This document shows, piece after piece, positions 9,287-20,229 of a DNA stretch of 64,000 nt. The stretch covers positions 142,080,858-142,144,857 of the forward strand of contig CM043949.1 of assembly GCA_014529385.2 (NCBI GenBank), written 5' to 3'. How positions within the stretch are numbered: position 1 is the first letter of the stretch; every line of letters starts with the position of its first letter. Made by a program: the position numbers and the translations under genes. This DNA is from Adiantum capillus-veneris (lineage: Eukaryota > Streptophyta > Polypodiopsida > Polypodiales > Pteridaceae). Below the pieces are notes generated by a model. It saw only the letters and a list, made by a program, of their open reading frames with translations. It was not told where the DNA came from and did no database searches.

Positions 9287-11956
9287 ACAAGGACCTAAGT
9301 AGGTTTCCTACTAACACTCGTGTGATGGTTGCTTGATTTAGTTTCGGTTAAAGAAAGCGTTTTTCTTAAGTGGATCCGGAAGAGGATATTCCGCGATCAA
9401 GTAGATAGCCAGGAAGCGTGTGTCTTGCCGAGGGTCTGCGACTAGATAGGTTTAGTTAGGATCTATGGATTAGAGTAGTTGTTGGTAGTCGAGTGATTTG
9501 TGAGGTGATAAAAGCGTTTACTAGTCCGTGTGTGGCAGTGAAGCGTTTTTCTACTCATAGATGCAAAACCCCATATGATTTGTAGGAGTAGATTTAGGTA
9601 AGTGATCCGATTCTGATCTAGAGCTATTCAGCACTGAATTATTTACTAAAGTGCTTGATTGCATTTGAAATCACGGAAAAGTGTGCTTTTGAGGGTAAAA
9701 ATGCATTAAACAAGCTTTTGTGGATATTTTTGTATGACTGACTGATGTTGTGCATATAAAAGAGCATTTGCAAGGGTTCTGTGAAGAAAATCTGCAATTT
9801 TGTAAACATAGACATCCTACGCGTAGGATGTCTCAATGGGGTTCTGGAGACCAAATTTGAAAATTCTGACTGCACCAGTGGGTTCAGAGGGTGGGTTTTA
9901 CCCTAGTAACATATTGACTTGGGTGTTTTTCCCTATTTTTGTTGACCAAAAGCCAAAAGGCAGAGTCAGAAAATGTAAACTTTCAGAAAAGGCTTAAATT
10001 GAGTGATTTTTGCATGTTTTTACAATTGTGAAGCATACGTGCACTTACTGAGAGCATAAGGAAGCATCAGGGACACTTCAGTCTCAAAAAATCAGCAGTA
10101 GACATCCTACGCGTAGGATGTCTACAAGGTGATCTAGTGGAAATTTTGAAAATCTGAGGTTACCAGTGTGTTCAGAAAGTAGGTTTCACCCTATTTTCAC
10201 CTGGAAAGTGGAAATTTGACGAAATTTTGACAGATCAAAGCCAAAAGACGAGAATTACCAGACATCTTACCCAAATTGTGTCCAAGGCCTAATTTTGAGA
10301 CCAAACCATAGAATGACTCCATAGGCATGTTCTAAATGTTGTATTGAGTGCATGTGATAAATTTCATTTCATTTGGGTCAGTGAAAGGGAAGATTGAACA
10401 GACTTTAGCATTTTTTACTGAAAAAGGCTAGAACAGCTAGTTTTGGGGTCTTTTGACATCCAAATTAAAATCTAAGCATAGCATTGGGTTGCTGACATCA
10501 AGGGGAAGCTGTGGCTCAAGTTTGGGGCAATTCAAAGCACTTAGACATCCTACGCGTAGGATGTCTTCACCATGATTTAGCACTCCAAATCAACCTCTGA
10601 GCATACCACAGTGATCAGCACCTTAAGGAGAGTCTGTGGTTCAAGTTTGGGTTCATTCTGAGCAAAAAAAAATCCTACGCATAGGATGTCTACTGCATAA
10701 TTCTGAAACCAAAATTCTACTGTGACCATACCATGCTGTCATATAGCCTTCGATAAGCCTCCTAGGAAAATTTGGTCCAATTTGGAGTTGATTTGACTTA
10801 GGAATTCATCAGAACAGACATCAGGTTTATGGAACAGATTCTTGATCATTTGACCAACCTATAGGTGTCAGAATCAAAAAGTGAAAATAGCTGTGAATTT
10901 AGCACATCAAGGGGAAGCTACAGTGCAAGTTTGAGCTGAAACAGAGCAAAAAGACATCCTACGCGTAGGATGTCTCCAGGGTCATAAAGTGGTCAAAATT
11001 CTACTTTGGCCATATAGGGAGGTTCTAAATGTCTCAAGGATTCTAGAACTTTTTTTCAAGAGTGAATTTGGACCTTGTTTAGCCTATTTACCAAGCAAAG
11101 ACAAGAATTGTCAGACATCCTACTCTTGGAGTGCACTAGAAGCTTATGCAGCCCAAATCTTGATCTATTGGCATCCAAATTCAATTTTGAGCATACCATT
11201 GGGTTGCTGAGCACTAGGAGAATCTTGGGATCCAGTTTGGACAAAATCTGAGCAGTTAGACATCCTACACGTAGGATGTCTCCAGCTTGATTTAGGACTC
11301 CAAACCAACCTATGAGCACACCACTGTGATCAGCACATCAAGGAGAAGCTGGGGTGAAACTTTCAAGTCATTCTGAGCAAAAAGACATCCTACGCGTAGG
11401 ATGTCTCAACGCCATTTTTAGGTCCTAATGAAATTCTGAGCATACCATTGTGTTGTTGGACTTAAGGGGAGTCTCTGGACCAAATTTTGTTAAATTCTGA
11501 GCATATAGACATCCTACGCGTAGGATGTCTCTAGGCCAGTTTTAGGATCCAACTGTACTTTTGACCATACAGAGGTATTCACAGTGTCACAAAGATCCCA
11601 AATCTTCTTTTAAAATTGAATTTGGACTCATTTGACCAGTCTAGTCTAAACTGCATTTCACTATTTTGGCCATAACTTTCACAAACAGTATCGGATCGAA
11701 AAAGTTTTTATATCAAAACGTAGCCTGAGAGCGGCTCTACAGATTTTAGAGCAAATCTTGAACTAAATGTATGCCTATAGAAAGCATTTAGGTCAATTTT
11801 GAAAAAAAACGTCGTTTGAGGCCTCAAAATATATCCGCAAGTTAGGGGTGTTTAAAAGCGACAATTTGCGAGAATTGTGACGAAACGGTTGCGGTTTTGG
11901 ACATAGTTTCGACTTTTCCCTAGCCAAAGAACTTGAACACAGTGGACTAAGTCTAC
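9287..11956 (+). other. Leader of element A with dispersed palindromes
   Basis: About 2.7 kb lies between the primer site and the first gag ATG without a convincing coding frame. It contains six full or near-full copies of a 24-bp palindrome (AGACATCCTACG plus its reverse complement) at 9810, 10100, 10543, 10952, 11383 and 11507. One copy with a single central mismatch lies at 11258, one degenerate copy at about 10670 and one half copy at 11113. The DNA between them is itself repetitive: AAGCTGTGGCTCAAGTTT, TTCTGAGCAAAAAGACAT and GAGCATACCA recur, with spacings near 125-145 bases or multiples of that. This suggests an old tandem array in which the palindrome survived best. The leader of C (53948-55351) is organised the same way. 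Confidence 0.85.
9810..11530. repeat. Array of 24-bp palindromes, family A
   Basis: Each perfect copy reads AGACATCCTACG followed by its exact reverse complement, with ACGCGT at the centre. Start positions are 9810, 10100, 10543, 10670 (degenerate), 10952, 11113 (half), 11258 (one mismatch), 11383 and 11507. Conservation of whole copies inside diverged surroundings argues for selection or for continual replacement during replication of the element. Confidence 0.95.
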
Positions 11957-13885
11957 TTGAACCAAGCAAAGCTCTTAAGCCCAGAAATCATGTCTACCCT
12001 AGATTCAAACGCAGCTTACACAAGCTTGGAGATCCCGACGATAGAGGAATATCCTCCCACAATGGATCTTCCAAACTTGCAATTGATAAAGATCCATCTT
12101 GTTGAGAGAGTTTGGATGATTGGTCATGAAAGTGAAGGACTATATAGATACATTGATGACAATGAGGTCAATCTTTATAGGTGCTCAGATCCATACCTAG
12201 AAGAGATAACGGATTACAAGCTCTTATATATCTACACATACGGAGTCGACTGTCAATGGAGATCTATAGTTGTCGACAAGTATGGACGAGAATACAGAGT
12301 TGTAGAAAGCACAAATCCACAGGCTGTACTAGAAAGAGGTGGATATTTGGTCAATGAGGGACCACAAATGCCTCCACCAAACACGAGAATTCCTACAGGA
12401 ATTCCAAGAAGGGAGCCACCAGGATTCCCTTCAAGAGTGATAACGAGAGAAGGATTGGGAGAGTCTCTGGTTAGACTTGTAGACAATCAACGAGTTAGAC
12501 CATCCCAAGTCCAGAAATGGGTAAACAGAAAATAATCAGGAGATAAAGACCCGAGAGATCACGTAACGACTTTTAGAAGAGTGATTAGAGCAGAGGAAGT
12601 TTCAGATTTTGCGACACAGTTTGCGGGATTTGGATTGACTCTAGAAGATGATGCAGCTACATGGTTCGACTCGATGGAAAAATGGGATTTTGAGACCCTA
12701 GATGAGCTGTTTGAAAAAAAGGCATTGCTCACAACACGGTCTCGCAAATCCATAGATTCAAACAAAAAGAGAATGAATCAGTACGCAAAGCATCATTACG
12801 GCTCAAGAGATATGTTAAGCTCTTTCGGAGAGAGGAATTACCTATGCAAGCACGACTGATGCTGATCTTTATCCAAGGAATGAGACATACGGGCCTTCAG
12901 AAGGATCTGCATATGATAAAGAGGATGACGCTAAACGAGTTGATCAAAGAAGCTCTTTATCTAGTGGGTAACTGTGAGGCATACAAAGAAAAGGACTTAA
13001 AGAGTCAAGGAGATGACACATCCTCTCAGCACAGTGTTTCACAGATAAGTGAGTCCATTGCCAAGCCAACGGCACCTATTGATCAAGAAAAGCTTATCGA
13101 CGACTTGGTCAAGAGGTTGATTCCTCTTGTAAAGTCTGATTCGGGAGAGCCGAAGTGGTGTGAAATTGAGAGAAAATGGACGAACCATGCGGGGGAAGAG
13201 TGCTATTATAGCATGGAAAATTCTAGGGAGAGGTATGTACAACCTGTTCCAGAAGCACCTACTCCACCTAGATACATTACAGGGAATGCGCCAGGACCAA
13301 TAGGAGTTTTAAGGCCACATCTTGTCTTAGGACAACAACCTCCGCTGCCAAGTGCTAGAATTCCAGTAGACATGAGATACATGCCAATGATGGAAGCATC
13401 AAATAAACCAACACCAGTACCAGCTACAATGTGGTATAGCAACCAAAGTGAGTACTACACTTCGGAGCAACAAAATGTGAGAGAAACACATGGAGTGGTG
13501 AGACCGGTACAACCTCCACCTCCTGGGTTTTATTCAAAAGAAAGAAGGTATGAAATGGACGAAAGGACATTGCGATTCATTGCAAATAGCGGCTTATCTA
13601 GGTCAAAGCTTGCTTATAGCCAAGAGGAAATGCTAAAAGAATCTCCTCAACCAGAGACAGATTGTCACAAAAGTCGTGACAACCACTTGGTCAAACAATG
13701 TCCTCATACGGAGATCACTGAAGTAAATGCCTATTTTCTTGAGTATGGCATCACTCACTTGATCCCCGATTGCCCGAAAAACCCAAACCAAATCAGGAAA
13801 ATCACGACAAATTTATTAGGGATTGTTCAGCTACCTAGTAGCTCAAAAAATAAAAATGTCGTACCAGTAATTGTATCCATCCATG
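11957..13885 (+). pseudogene. Gag of element A, broken and truncated
   Basis: This is the capsid polyprotein of a Ty3/gypsy element, homologous throughout to the gag of element C. The N-terminal module (11957-12360) contains VDKYGREY, an example of the D-x-x-G-x-x-Y motif; A has one such module region where C has two. The gag domain follows (RPSQVQKW ... GFGLTLEDDAATWF ... MTLNELIKEALYLVGNC). A TAA stop at 12533-12535 interrupts it where C has Tyr. A one-base loss near 12717-12727, in an A run, shifts the frame. The 3' part keeps WCEIERKWTNHAGEECYY and a proline-rich stretch. The two zinc knuckles near 13660-13780 have lost three of their cysteines. Homology to C ends at about 13870-13885, so protease and pol are missing. 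Confidence 0.85.
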
Positions 13886-13962
13886 ACTAACAACTGGTCT
13901 CCTAGACCCTTGAAAGCCATACCCCATCCATTGTCAATATCCGCTTTCACTGGTAGCATTCT
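13880..13962 (-). pseudogene. Fragment resembling an F-box/kelch repeat exon
   Basis: On the minus strand the segment reads LPVKADIDNGWGMAFKGLGD, followed by QLLVMDG. This closely resembles the last kelch repeats of plant F-box/kelch proteins of the SKIP11 type, which have N-G-W-G-(L/M)-A-F-K and G-(D/N)-x-L-L-V. Only about 27 residues are present. They are wedged between the truncated gag of element A (+) and a poly-T/hairpin boundary next to element D (-). It may be a remnant of a host gene broken by insertions, or a captured exon. The match is from memory of the family, not a search. Confidence 0.45.
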
Positions 13963-14057
13963 CTTTTTTTCTTTTTTTCTTTTTTTCTTCTCTTTTTTTC
14001 CTTTTTTTTTTTTTTTTTTTTTTTTGCCCAACCCCTCGTTGAGCATTCATGCTCAAC
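13963..14057 (-). other. Poly-A-like tract and stem-loop at the edge of element D
   Basis: On the + strand this is a T/C-rich run ending in about 25 T, then GCCCAACCCCTC. A perfect inverted repeat follows, GTTGAGCAT-TC-ATGCTCAAC (14038-14057). Read on the minus strand, the order is stem-loop, 12 bases, then a long A tract, as at the 3' end of a retroposed transcript. I cannot tell whether it belongs to element D or to a separate insertion. Confidence 0.5.
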
Positions 14058-14193
14058 CATAGTATTATTTAGGTAAAAGATGACTGTATAGAGAGAATTA
14101 TATAACATAGAGCTATAGACTGTATAAGAGAAATGATAGTATAGTGGCTATATAGATAGGATAGAGATAGAGAAAAAAGCATCTGCTACTGCA

Positions 14194-14740
14194 TCACCCT
14201 CCAGGGTCAAATGGAAAGCTCAAAGCTCCCCCACGCATGGTGTAGAATCCACCTGGATCAAAAGTAAAGCATTGCTCATTGCCATCAACCTGTAAAACAT
14301 GTTTATCCAAGCCTTCCTTTGCACTTGTAGTCCAATAGACAGGCCACCCTTCCAGCTCTTTATAGCACGGAGCTTCGTCACCCTGCATCCATAATCCTTC
14401 GTGTCCACTATAAGCATACTTTCCATCACTTGAGAAACCTGAATCATGAGCAGCTATCCTACCATCTGCTACAGAACCCTCGATGGTATAGTCCACTTCA
14501 AAAAAAACTTGCCATTGACACAAAAATATATGTAAAGAAACCTCCAATAACACATGTATCCATAGCATCACATAACATAGCAAGACCCTGCCATTTGCCT
14601 CCACTTGCTGCATAGCCAAGCAAACCTGATCACTTTTCAAACCTGTATCCAAACCCTCTGTAAACGTCTCCACAACCATCTCTTTATACTCAGAAACATG
14701 ACCTACTAGAGCTTCAACCTGTGCAAATACCTCATCACCA
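14194..14740 (-). other. Unidentified in-frame tail fused to truncated RT of element D
   Basis: About 180 residues remain open after RT homology stops. The C-terminal 100 are rich in Gly, Asp and aromatic residues (SVADGRIAAHDSGFSSDGKY, GWPVYWTTSA, CFTFDPGGFYTM) and end with a repeated FDPGG. This is not RT, RNase H or integrase. It could be a captured host sequence or a lineage-specific domain. I have no family match. Confidence 0.45.
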
Positions 14741-16869
14741 ACAAGGTTGACGGCACCTTCCTTTAATTGGATATGGTGTTGGGTTACCGTCACTCCTTTA
14801 ATGTGCTCGTAATCAGTTATAAAGAGGCCAGCATGCTTCTTTAGTACCTGCAAATAGGGTTCTCTCTCTTCTTCTAGTAGGTCCTTAGCTAGCATCTCCT
14901 CTAAGCCTGTGGCTTCTTCCTTGTTTAGAGAGTTTTGACCACCTTCTCCTTCTGGGTTTCGCAGTATTATACCCATGAATTCCAAAGAGCTAGCATCCTC
15001 CTCAGATGACTCATCCTCAGATGAAGAGCAACTGCTTGTGCTCCATTCATCCATAGAAGTCTCCATCTCTAGGTCTTGTTGTCTACCCTGCTTCATGTCA
15101 TACACAATTTTTTGTTGCTTGCCACCTACCTTATGATTTGGTCGCAACTCAAGGGAACCTGTCTCCCAATCTTGCCTAGCTTTCATAGCCATAAGCCAAG
15201 GTCTTCCAAGGATTAGCGGATAGCCCTCCCCCTTAGTTGGGATCACATAAGCATCAATTGAGATTGCAACACCAAAAGCTGAAACCTTCACTCCATTAAC
15301 CTTTCCCACACAAGCGACCCTTACATTATTTGCCATCTTAGCTTGTAAGGAAGTTTGCTCGTTTACTTCCAAACCCAACCTGTGCATTAATTTTTCTGTC
15401 ATAACACAAATCTCGGCTCCACCATCTACATACACATTGGAGACTCGCTAACTCTTAATCTTTGCATCAATGACTGGCACGATATCCTTCATGCCTCTTG
15501 CACTAATAGACCCAACTGACTTTGCCTTAGCCCTCCTGGTGCTGACCATCTTAGACCAGGTTCTACGCATCTTTGGGGAAAGGTGGAGGAGTTGCTGCCA
15601 TGAAATCTTTGGTCCTTGCTTACTCACATCTGCTACCAGGTCGTAAGGTATGGATCCTACCCCAAATGGAAAGTCTTCTACTCCTATGTGCCTCCTTGAC
15701 CTACTCTTCCTTTTCTTGTCTCCTATCACTTGGGAGGAACCCTCATTCCCTTTATCCGGCTCTGAAGCTTCCATTTCATCAGTTCTTTGTCTCCTAACTC
15801 TCTTTATTGGCATGGCAACAGCTTCCTCCATTTTTTCTTTCCCTTTATCCTTACCATTGTCAAGACTTATGACAGAGACAGCCCTGTCCTCCCCTCCCGA
15901 TGGTAGTGGAGGGATCTGTGCTGGTGCTTGTGGTGGTGGAGGAGGGGGTCTCAATATTTGGATTGGTGGAGCCATGTGTGCATTTTGTCCATTTAGTGGC
16001 CTAGCTCAAGGAGGAGTGACTTGCTGGCGAGGAGGCCGTCTTTGATTACCATTTCCTTGATAGCGTCGTGGATGGGGGCAATAATACATGCCATGACCTA
16101 CCTCTCCACAGTTGTAGCAAATGTACTCACGTGCTTGCCTTTGTCCTTCTTGTCTGTTTCGTTCATTTCCTGGCTGGGGAGCCCTTACACCTTGAACCAG
16201 ATTGATGGACAGGATCTCTAGTTGATTGGTGATTTGTTGAAGTAATTCTTGTTGAGAGGACTCTTGGTCTGTTGCTCCTGTCCCTGCTACTACCCTTGCC
16301 GTAGGTTGAGCTAGCGGTGGAGGCTCCATTCCCCCTTGTAGTTGAGCTTGGAATTTTAACTTCCTATCCTTCTCCCTTGCATAAGTCATAGCTTTATCAA
16401 AGGTATCTGGGAATTTACCTTTTACCTTTTCTCGAAGGATGGGATAAAGCCCTGCTAGGAAACGGTCCTTCTTTAGGCATTCTGGCGCCCTTTCTCCTTC
16501 ACCTAGTGATGCACACCATTTCTCCCACAGGTTGGAAAACTTTCCTTCATAGCTTCTATAGTCATTGGGTGATGTTTGGCGTAGCTCTAAGAGCTGTCTC
16601 CATATCTCCTCTGGAGGCTCATGGCGGCGAAATTCTTCGATGAAGGCCATCTTTAAGGACTCCCAGTCTCTTCTTTCTTCAGGTGCCAAAGTTTGATACC
16701 ATAATTTTGCACCTTCCCTCAAGACCAAAGGAAAGGCCCTTAACTTAGTAGCTTCGTCATCCCTTCCCGATACCAGAAAGGCCATTTCCAAATTATCCAA
16801 AAAGTCTAGAGCAACCTCCCCAGGCTTACCATAAAAATTAGGGAAGGCCATAAGTGAGAGAGTAAACAA
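14194..16869 (-). pseudogene. Gag-protease-(RT start) polyprotein of Ty3/gypsy element D
   Basis: One reading frame of about 890 codons, cut by TGA at 16008-16006 and TAG at 15450-15448. The gag domain begins MAFPNFYGKPGE and contains LREGAKLWYQTL and FIEEFRR (about residues 1-150). A Gln-rich stretch and a CCHC zinc knuckle, CYNCGEVGHGMYYC (near 16112-16071), follow. A proline-rich, basic linker leads to a retropepsin with VYVDGGAEICVM (DGGA rather than DSGA/DTGA, near 15430) and YPLILGRPWL. After an acidic Ser/Glu linker comes the start of RT (LFITDYEHIKGV ... HHIQLKEGA, near 14820-14740). No RT catalytic motifs follow; the frame continues about 180 codons into an unidentified tail. Both stops could be single C-to-T changes (TGA from CGA, TAG from CAG), which is inference. 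Confidence 0.8.
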
Positions 16870-17186
16870 TTACACAAACAGCTCCAATTTATTTTAAAAT
16901 AGAGTATGGTAATTACAATTTGGAGCTTTAGCACAACTTAGCTCAAAATAGGATGAAGATCGGCACATCAAAGGAATGGTAATAGTCTAGTAAGGGTAGA
17001 ATGACAGGATGAGGAGAGCGCAAGATTTCCCCAAGTCTCTCGGCTCCAAACAACAGGGCTATTCTTTGCTGATAAAATATTTTTCTATCAATACAAATAT
17101 TCACATGGATATGACGCACAAAATGGAAAGGAAACATGCGGGGATCATCATTCTCATTATTGGCATCCATACTTACACACAAGAGC

Positions 17187-17973
17187 CTAGCTTAGTTGCA
17201 CCACCTTGGGACCAATGAGCCTGATCAGCCACAGAAGGTCAGCACCTCGGATCACTTCAACTCTTTCTAATGCATCTGTGAAGACGTAAGGCATGATGGC
17301 AACACTTTGTACAATGCTGAGCCTTTTAGCAAGCAACAATTGGATGCTATTACCATAATCAGCATGACAAATGAAAGTGACACCATTAATGTGCAGCACA
17401 TCATCAACTAAGATAGTTTCCTTAGATTGAGATAACTTCTTGAAAATTAGCAGCAAAGGTAGGGCAGGGAGGCTTTTCACCCGGTCTCCAAAGCACTTTG
17501 GACAATATCCAAAGTGATCTTCACGCGGACAGGAGGTTGGCTTGGGATTTGTGGTGTCTGGATTCACAAAGTGCACTGGGAGCACTCGCAGACGGGCGGC
17601 AATCTTGTAGGCAAGCCTTCGCCTCTTTGCTTCAGAAGGATTTAGGGGTGAGAGTCGTGGTTGCAAGTTGGAGGTTGAAGTTGGTTGCTCACTAGCCTTT
17701 TTCTTGCCTGTAGTGGTCATGTAATCCCTTATTAATGAGATTAAGCCAAATGTTACCTTACGCTTGAGCACGCGCTGCGGCCTTGGGCCACTTAGGTGTA
17801 GAGGTGATCTTCCTCCTCTTAGTTGGCTCCTCAAGAAAGAGAGGTCTGGTGATGCTTTCTCTTCCCTTAATGTGTGTCACAGTACCTTCGTGTATGTTGA
17901 TGTAGAATATTTCAAGCTCGTGTGCGTTGGAGGTTTCTGGAGCACTCATAGGTTGAGAGGAGAGGTATATCAA
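17187..17973 (-). pseudogene. Extra open frames in the leader of element D, unknown function
   Basis: Between the putative primer site and gag lie two overlapping minus-strand frames. The first (17973-17758) reads MSAPETSNAHELEIFYINIH and ends in a basic stretch (EEPTKRRKITSTPKWPKAAA). The second (17834-17187) contains MTTTGKKKASEQP, a C-x2-C motif (YCPKCFGD) and a hydrophobic C-terminal half. A frameshift near 17770 may have split one protein. Some plant gypsy lineages, such as Ogre, carry an extra ORF upstream of gag; whether this one is homologous is unknown. It could also be captured host sequence. Confidence 0.4.
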
Positions 17974-18158
17974 GCTCTTCTTCTTACTCTCCTTCGTTGG
18001 CGACGATCACGAACAAGGCATGTAGAAGAACTTACTTCTTGAATTTCAATGACACTGCAACCTGGTAACAAGACCTCGATGAAAGCTTTTAACGCCATTC
18101 GTCCATGTTGTAGATTGCACATCTTCATTGCTTGTGGACTGAAGGTCTGTGTAGCCCT

Positions 18159-18175
18159 CCTCCGTGGGGGCACCA
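18159..18175 (-). other. Putative primer binding site of element D
   Basis: On the minus strand TGGTGCCCCCACGGAGG begins three bases after the putative LTR end. It starts with the obligatory TGG, but I could not assign the tRNA. Confidence 0.4.
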
Positions 18176-18178
18176 AAA

Positions 18179-18852
18179 TGATGGCGGGAAAAAGAGCAGT
18201 GCAATCGGGTGGCCTCTGTACTCGTGCACATTCCACAAACCACGCCTCGTGCAAACAAGCAAAGAACAAAACAAAGGGGGCACCACCCTAAATTAAGAGG
18301 TTTAGGGACCTCACACATAGTGCACATAGGCAAGTGAGACTTCTGGCATTATGATGGCATCAAAACATATGGCAAAACACATAGAAACGAAGCTTAGGGA
18401 CCTTATGTAGCATATATATACACAAGACATCAGCTTAACAATACAACGACATCTGATCATACATAACAAGGATATAGAGAAGCAAGCCAAGGATGGCATA
18501 ATCCCTTGTCAAAAACAATCAACCCAGCAAGTAGGTATGATCCTACTAGCAACACATCAATACCTTAGAGAATGATGGCGAGGATGGTGGCCATGGAGCA
18601 TGAGAGAAGACTCCTTATTTAGGTTTTAGGGCTAGTAATGTAGCATACTAGAGGGAGAGAGAGTAGAGCTCCATCCATAGCTCCTCGTTGTGAGCAATGT
18701 CGTCATAGCTTCATTGCTTGGTGAAGTGGGTGAAGTGTTGTTTTTGAGTGAGAGAAGGCCTCCTTATATAGGTTTCTGAGAGGGTTTAGGATTAGGGATA
18801 AACATGCTTAAATCCGCTAATTGGGGTTACTTTTTTCTTAGGGTGGTCAACA
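18179..18852 (-). repeat. Putative 5' LTR of element D
   Basis: On the minus strand the segment begins TGTTGACCACCC and ends CCGCCATCA, followed by a TGG-starting primer-site candidate. A TATA box (CCTATATAAGG, 18761-18772) lies about 85 bases from the start; a degenerate second copy (CCTAAATAAGG, near 18620) lies downstream. The gag of D sits in the same orientation about 1.3 kb further. No 3' LTR was identified, so the boundaries rest on terminal motifs alone. Confidence 0.5.
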
Positions 18853-20200
18853 GATTGAGGTCACCTGATATGTCATCATCAAGATATTCTCTAGAGTGAT
18901 GTGAGAGGGGAGGGTAAATGCTGATTTTTCTGATTGTGACACATGGGGATAAGGCCTTGACCAGCATTTAAGAGCAGGTGAGGTGGCTGTTGAAACTGGA
19001 GGTTCTGCACATGTCAGGGGGGGACCTGCTGGGTCCTCCTGAATATCAAATTCTCAAAAAATCCTCAACCATGGCTTCTTTTGACATGTGTTCTTTGAAA
19101 ACATCAGCATGTCTCTTTTCAACTCAAAAGTCTTTATCCCTGTTGACTCACCTTTACCATAAGATTTTCTCCCTTTCTCCTCCTGTAACTACATTGTTGA
19201 TACCGAATCACTGCTTCTAGTAAATATTTACCATGGATTAAAAAAAGTTACTGTAGGTAAAAAGTGATTTGTATTTACCATGTAGGTGAAAAATATTTAC
19301 TGTAGGTAAAAAAATATTTACTGTGGTAAAAAATATTTACTGTCGGTAAAAAAGTGAAAACGGAGTATACTGTGCTGTGAGTCCACACGAACATCCTCGT
19401 GTAAATTTCACTAGAAATTCACACCTAGAATGGGCTATTCTGTAAAATATAGGTTGTAGGCATGCATAAGAGCTCGTTCCCACGTATCTTCTGTCCATGG
19501 CACTTTTTACTCTTTGGTGCTTGTGAAGTAGATTTTTCTTCACTTTCGAGATCCCTTGGACTAGAGTATCCTCATCTCCCCAACAACTGACTGTGCCTTT
19601 ATTGCATCTTCAGAAGGGGTCCTAAAAACCATGCATCAGGAGAGATGATGTTGCATTTGTTCGTTGTAATAGGATAATGATGAGGCTACTGTTTATTTAT
19701 GAAAAGTATGTACAAGGGAAGTAGAATGATGAGGTTCTAAATTAGGGTCTAATACTTGGATGACCAAAGGGTAAAAACCCAGTGGGAAAAAAGTTCCTTC
19801 GAAATACGCGTATTATTGGAGTACTTATTAGCATGGAAAATATTAATAAAGTACTTCATGGATTATTTGCTGATAGATATGGAATTAAAACGGCGGCAAA
19901 TATGAAAGGGTAGCATGATGGAACATTGGTTTGCCTATTGTAGTCCACTCAAGATGCATAGGTGGAAGCAAAAAAGAGTGTCTAATGCATATGTCTAATG
20001 GTGGGACATCCTATTTATGCATACATAGAAATGCATGGAAAATAATATGTTGTGCAAGAAACATTTTGAGGGTTCTTCAGAAAGATGGTGTAGCTATAAA
20101 AGCATATGACATGGCTTTGCAAGCTGGCACCCCTTTAATAATGGTTTTCATTGACGAGGATATGTGCTCTCATCTTACTGTGCACTGTGTGTGAGTGTTG
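18853..20200. other. Unassigned sequence with a degenerate short repeat
   Basis: At 19215-19355 a motif of about 20-25 bases (AAATATTTACTGTAGGTAAA) recurs five or six times imperfectly. No coding frame is convincing elsewhere; frames at 18978-19220 and 19931-20194 have no recognisable domain. Confidence 0.5.
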
Positions 20201-20229
20201 GACTCTACGACACTCCACCAATTGTAAGT

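Noticed and set aside
9810-11530. CRISPR-like array
   Set aside because: The repeats are palindromes spaced 124-443 bases apart with related, not unique, spacers, inside an LTR-retroelement leader in plant-like DNA.
16006-16008. Separate genes for the gag and the proline-rich/protease parts of element D
   Set aside because: The three pieces are in the same frame and split only by single stop codons, so they are one polyprotein.
19803-19814. AATACGCGTATT as another member of the leader palindromes
   Set aside because: Only the central eight bases are shared. There is no AGACATC arm and no retroelement leader context.
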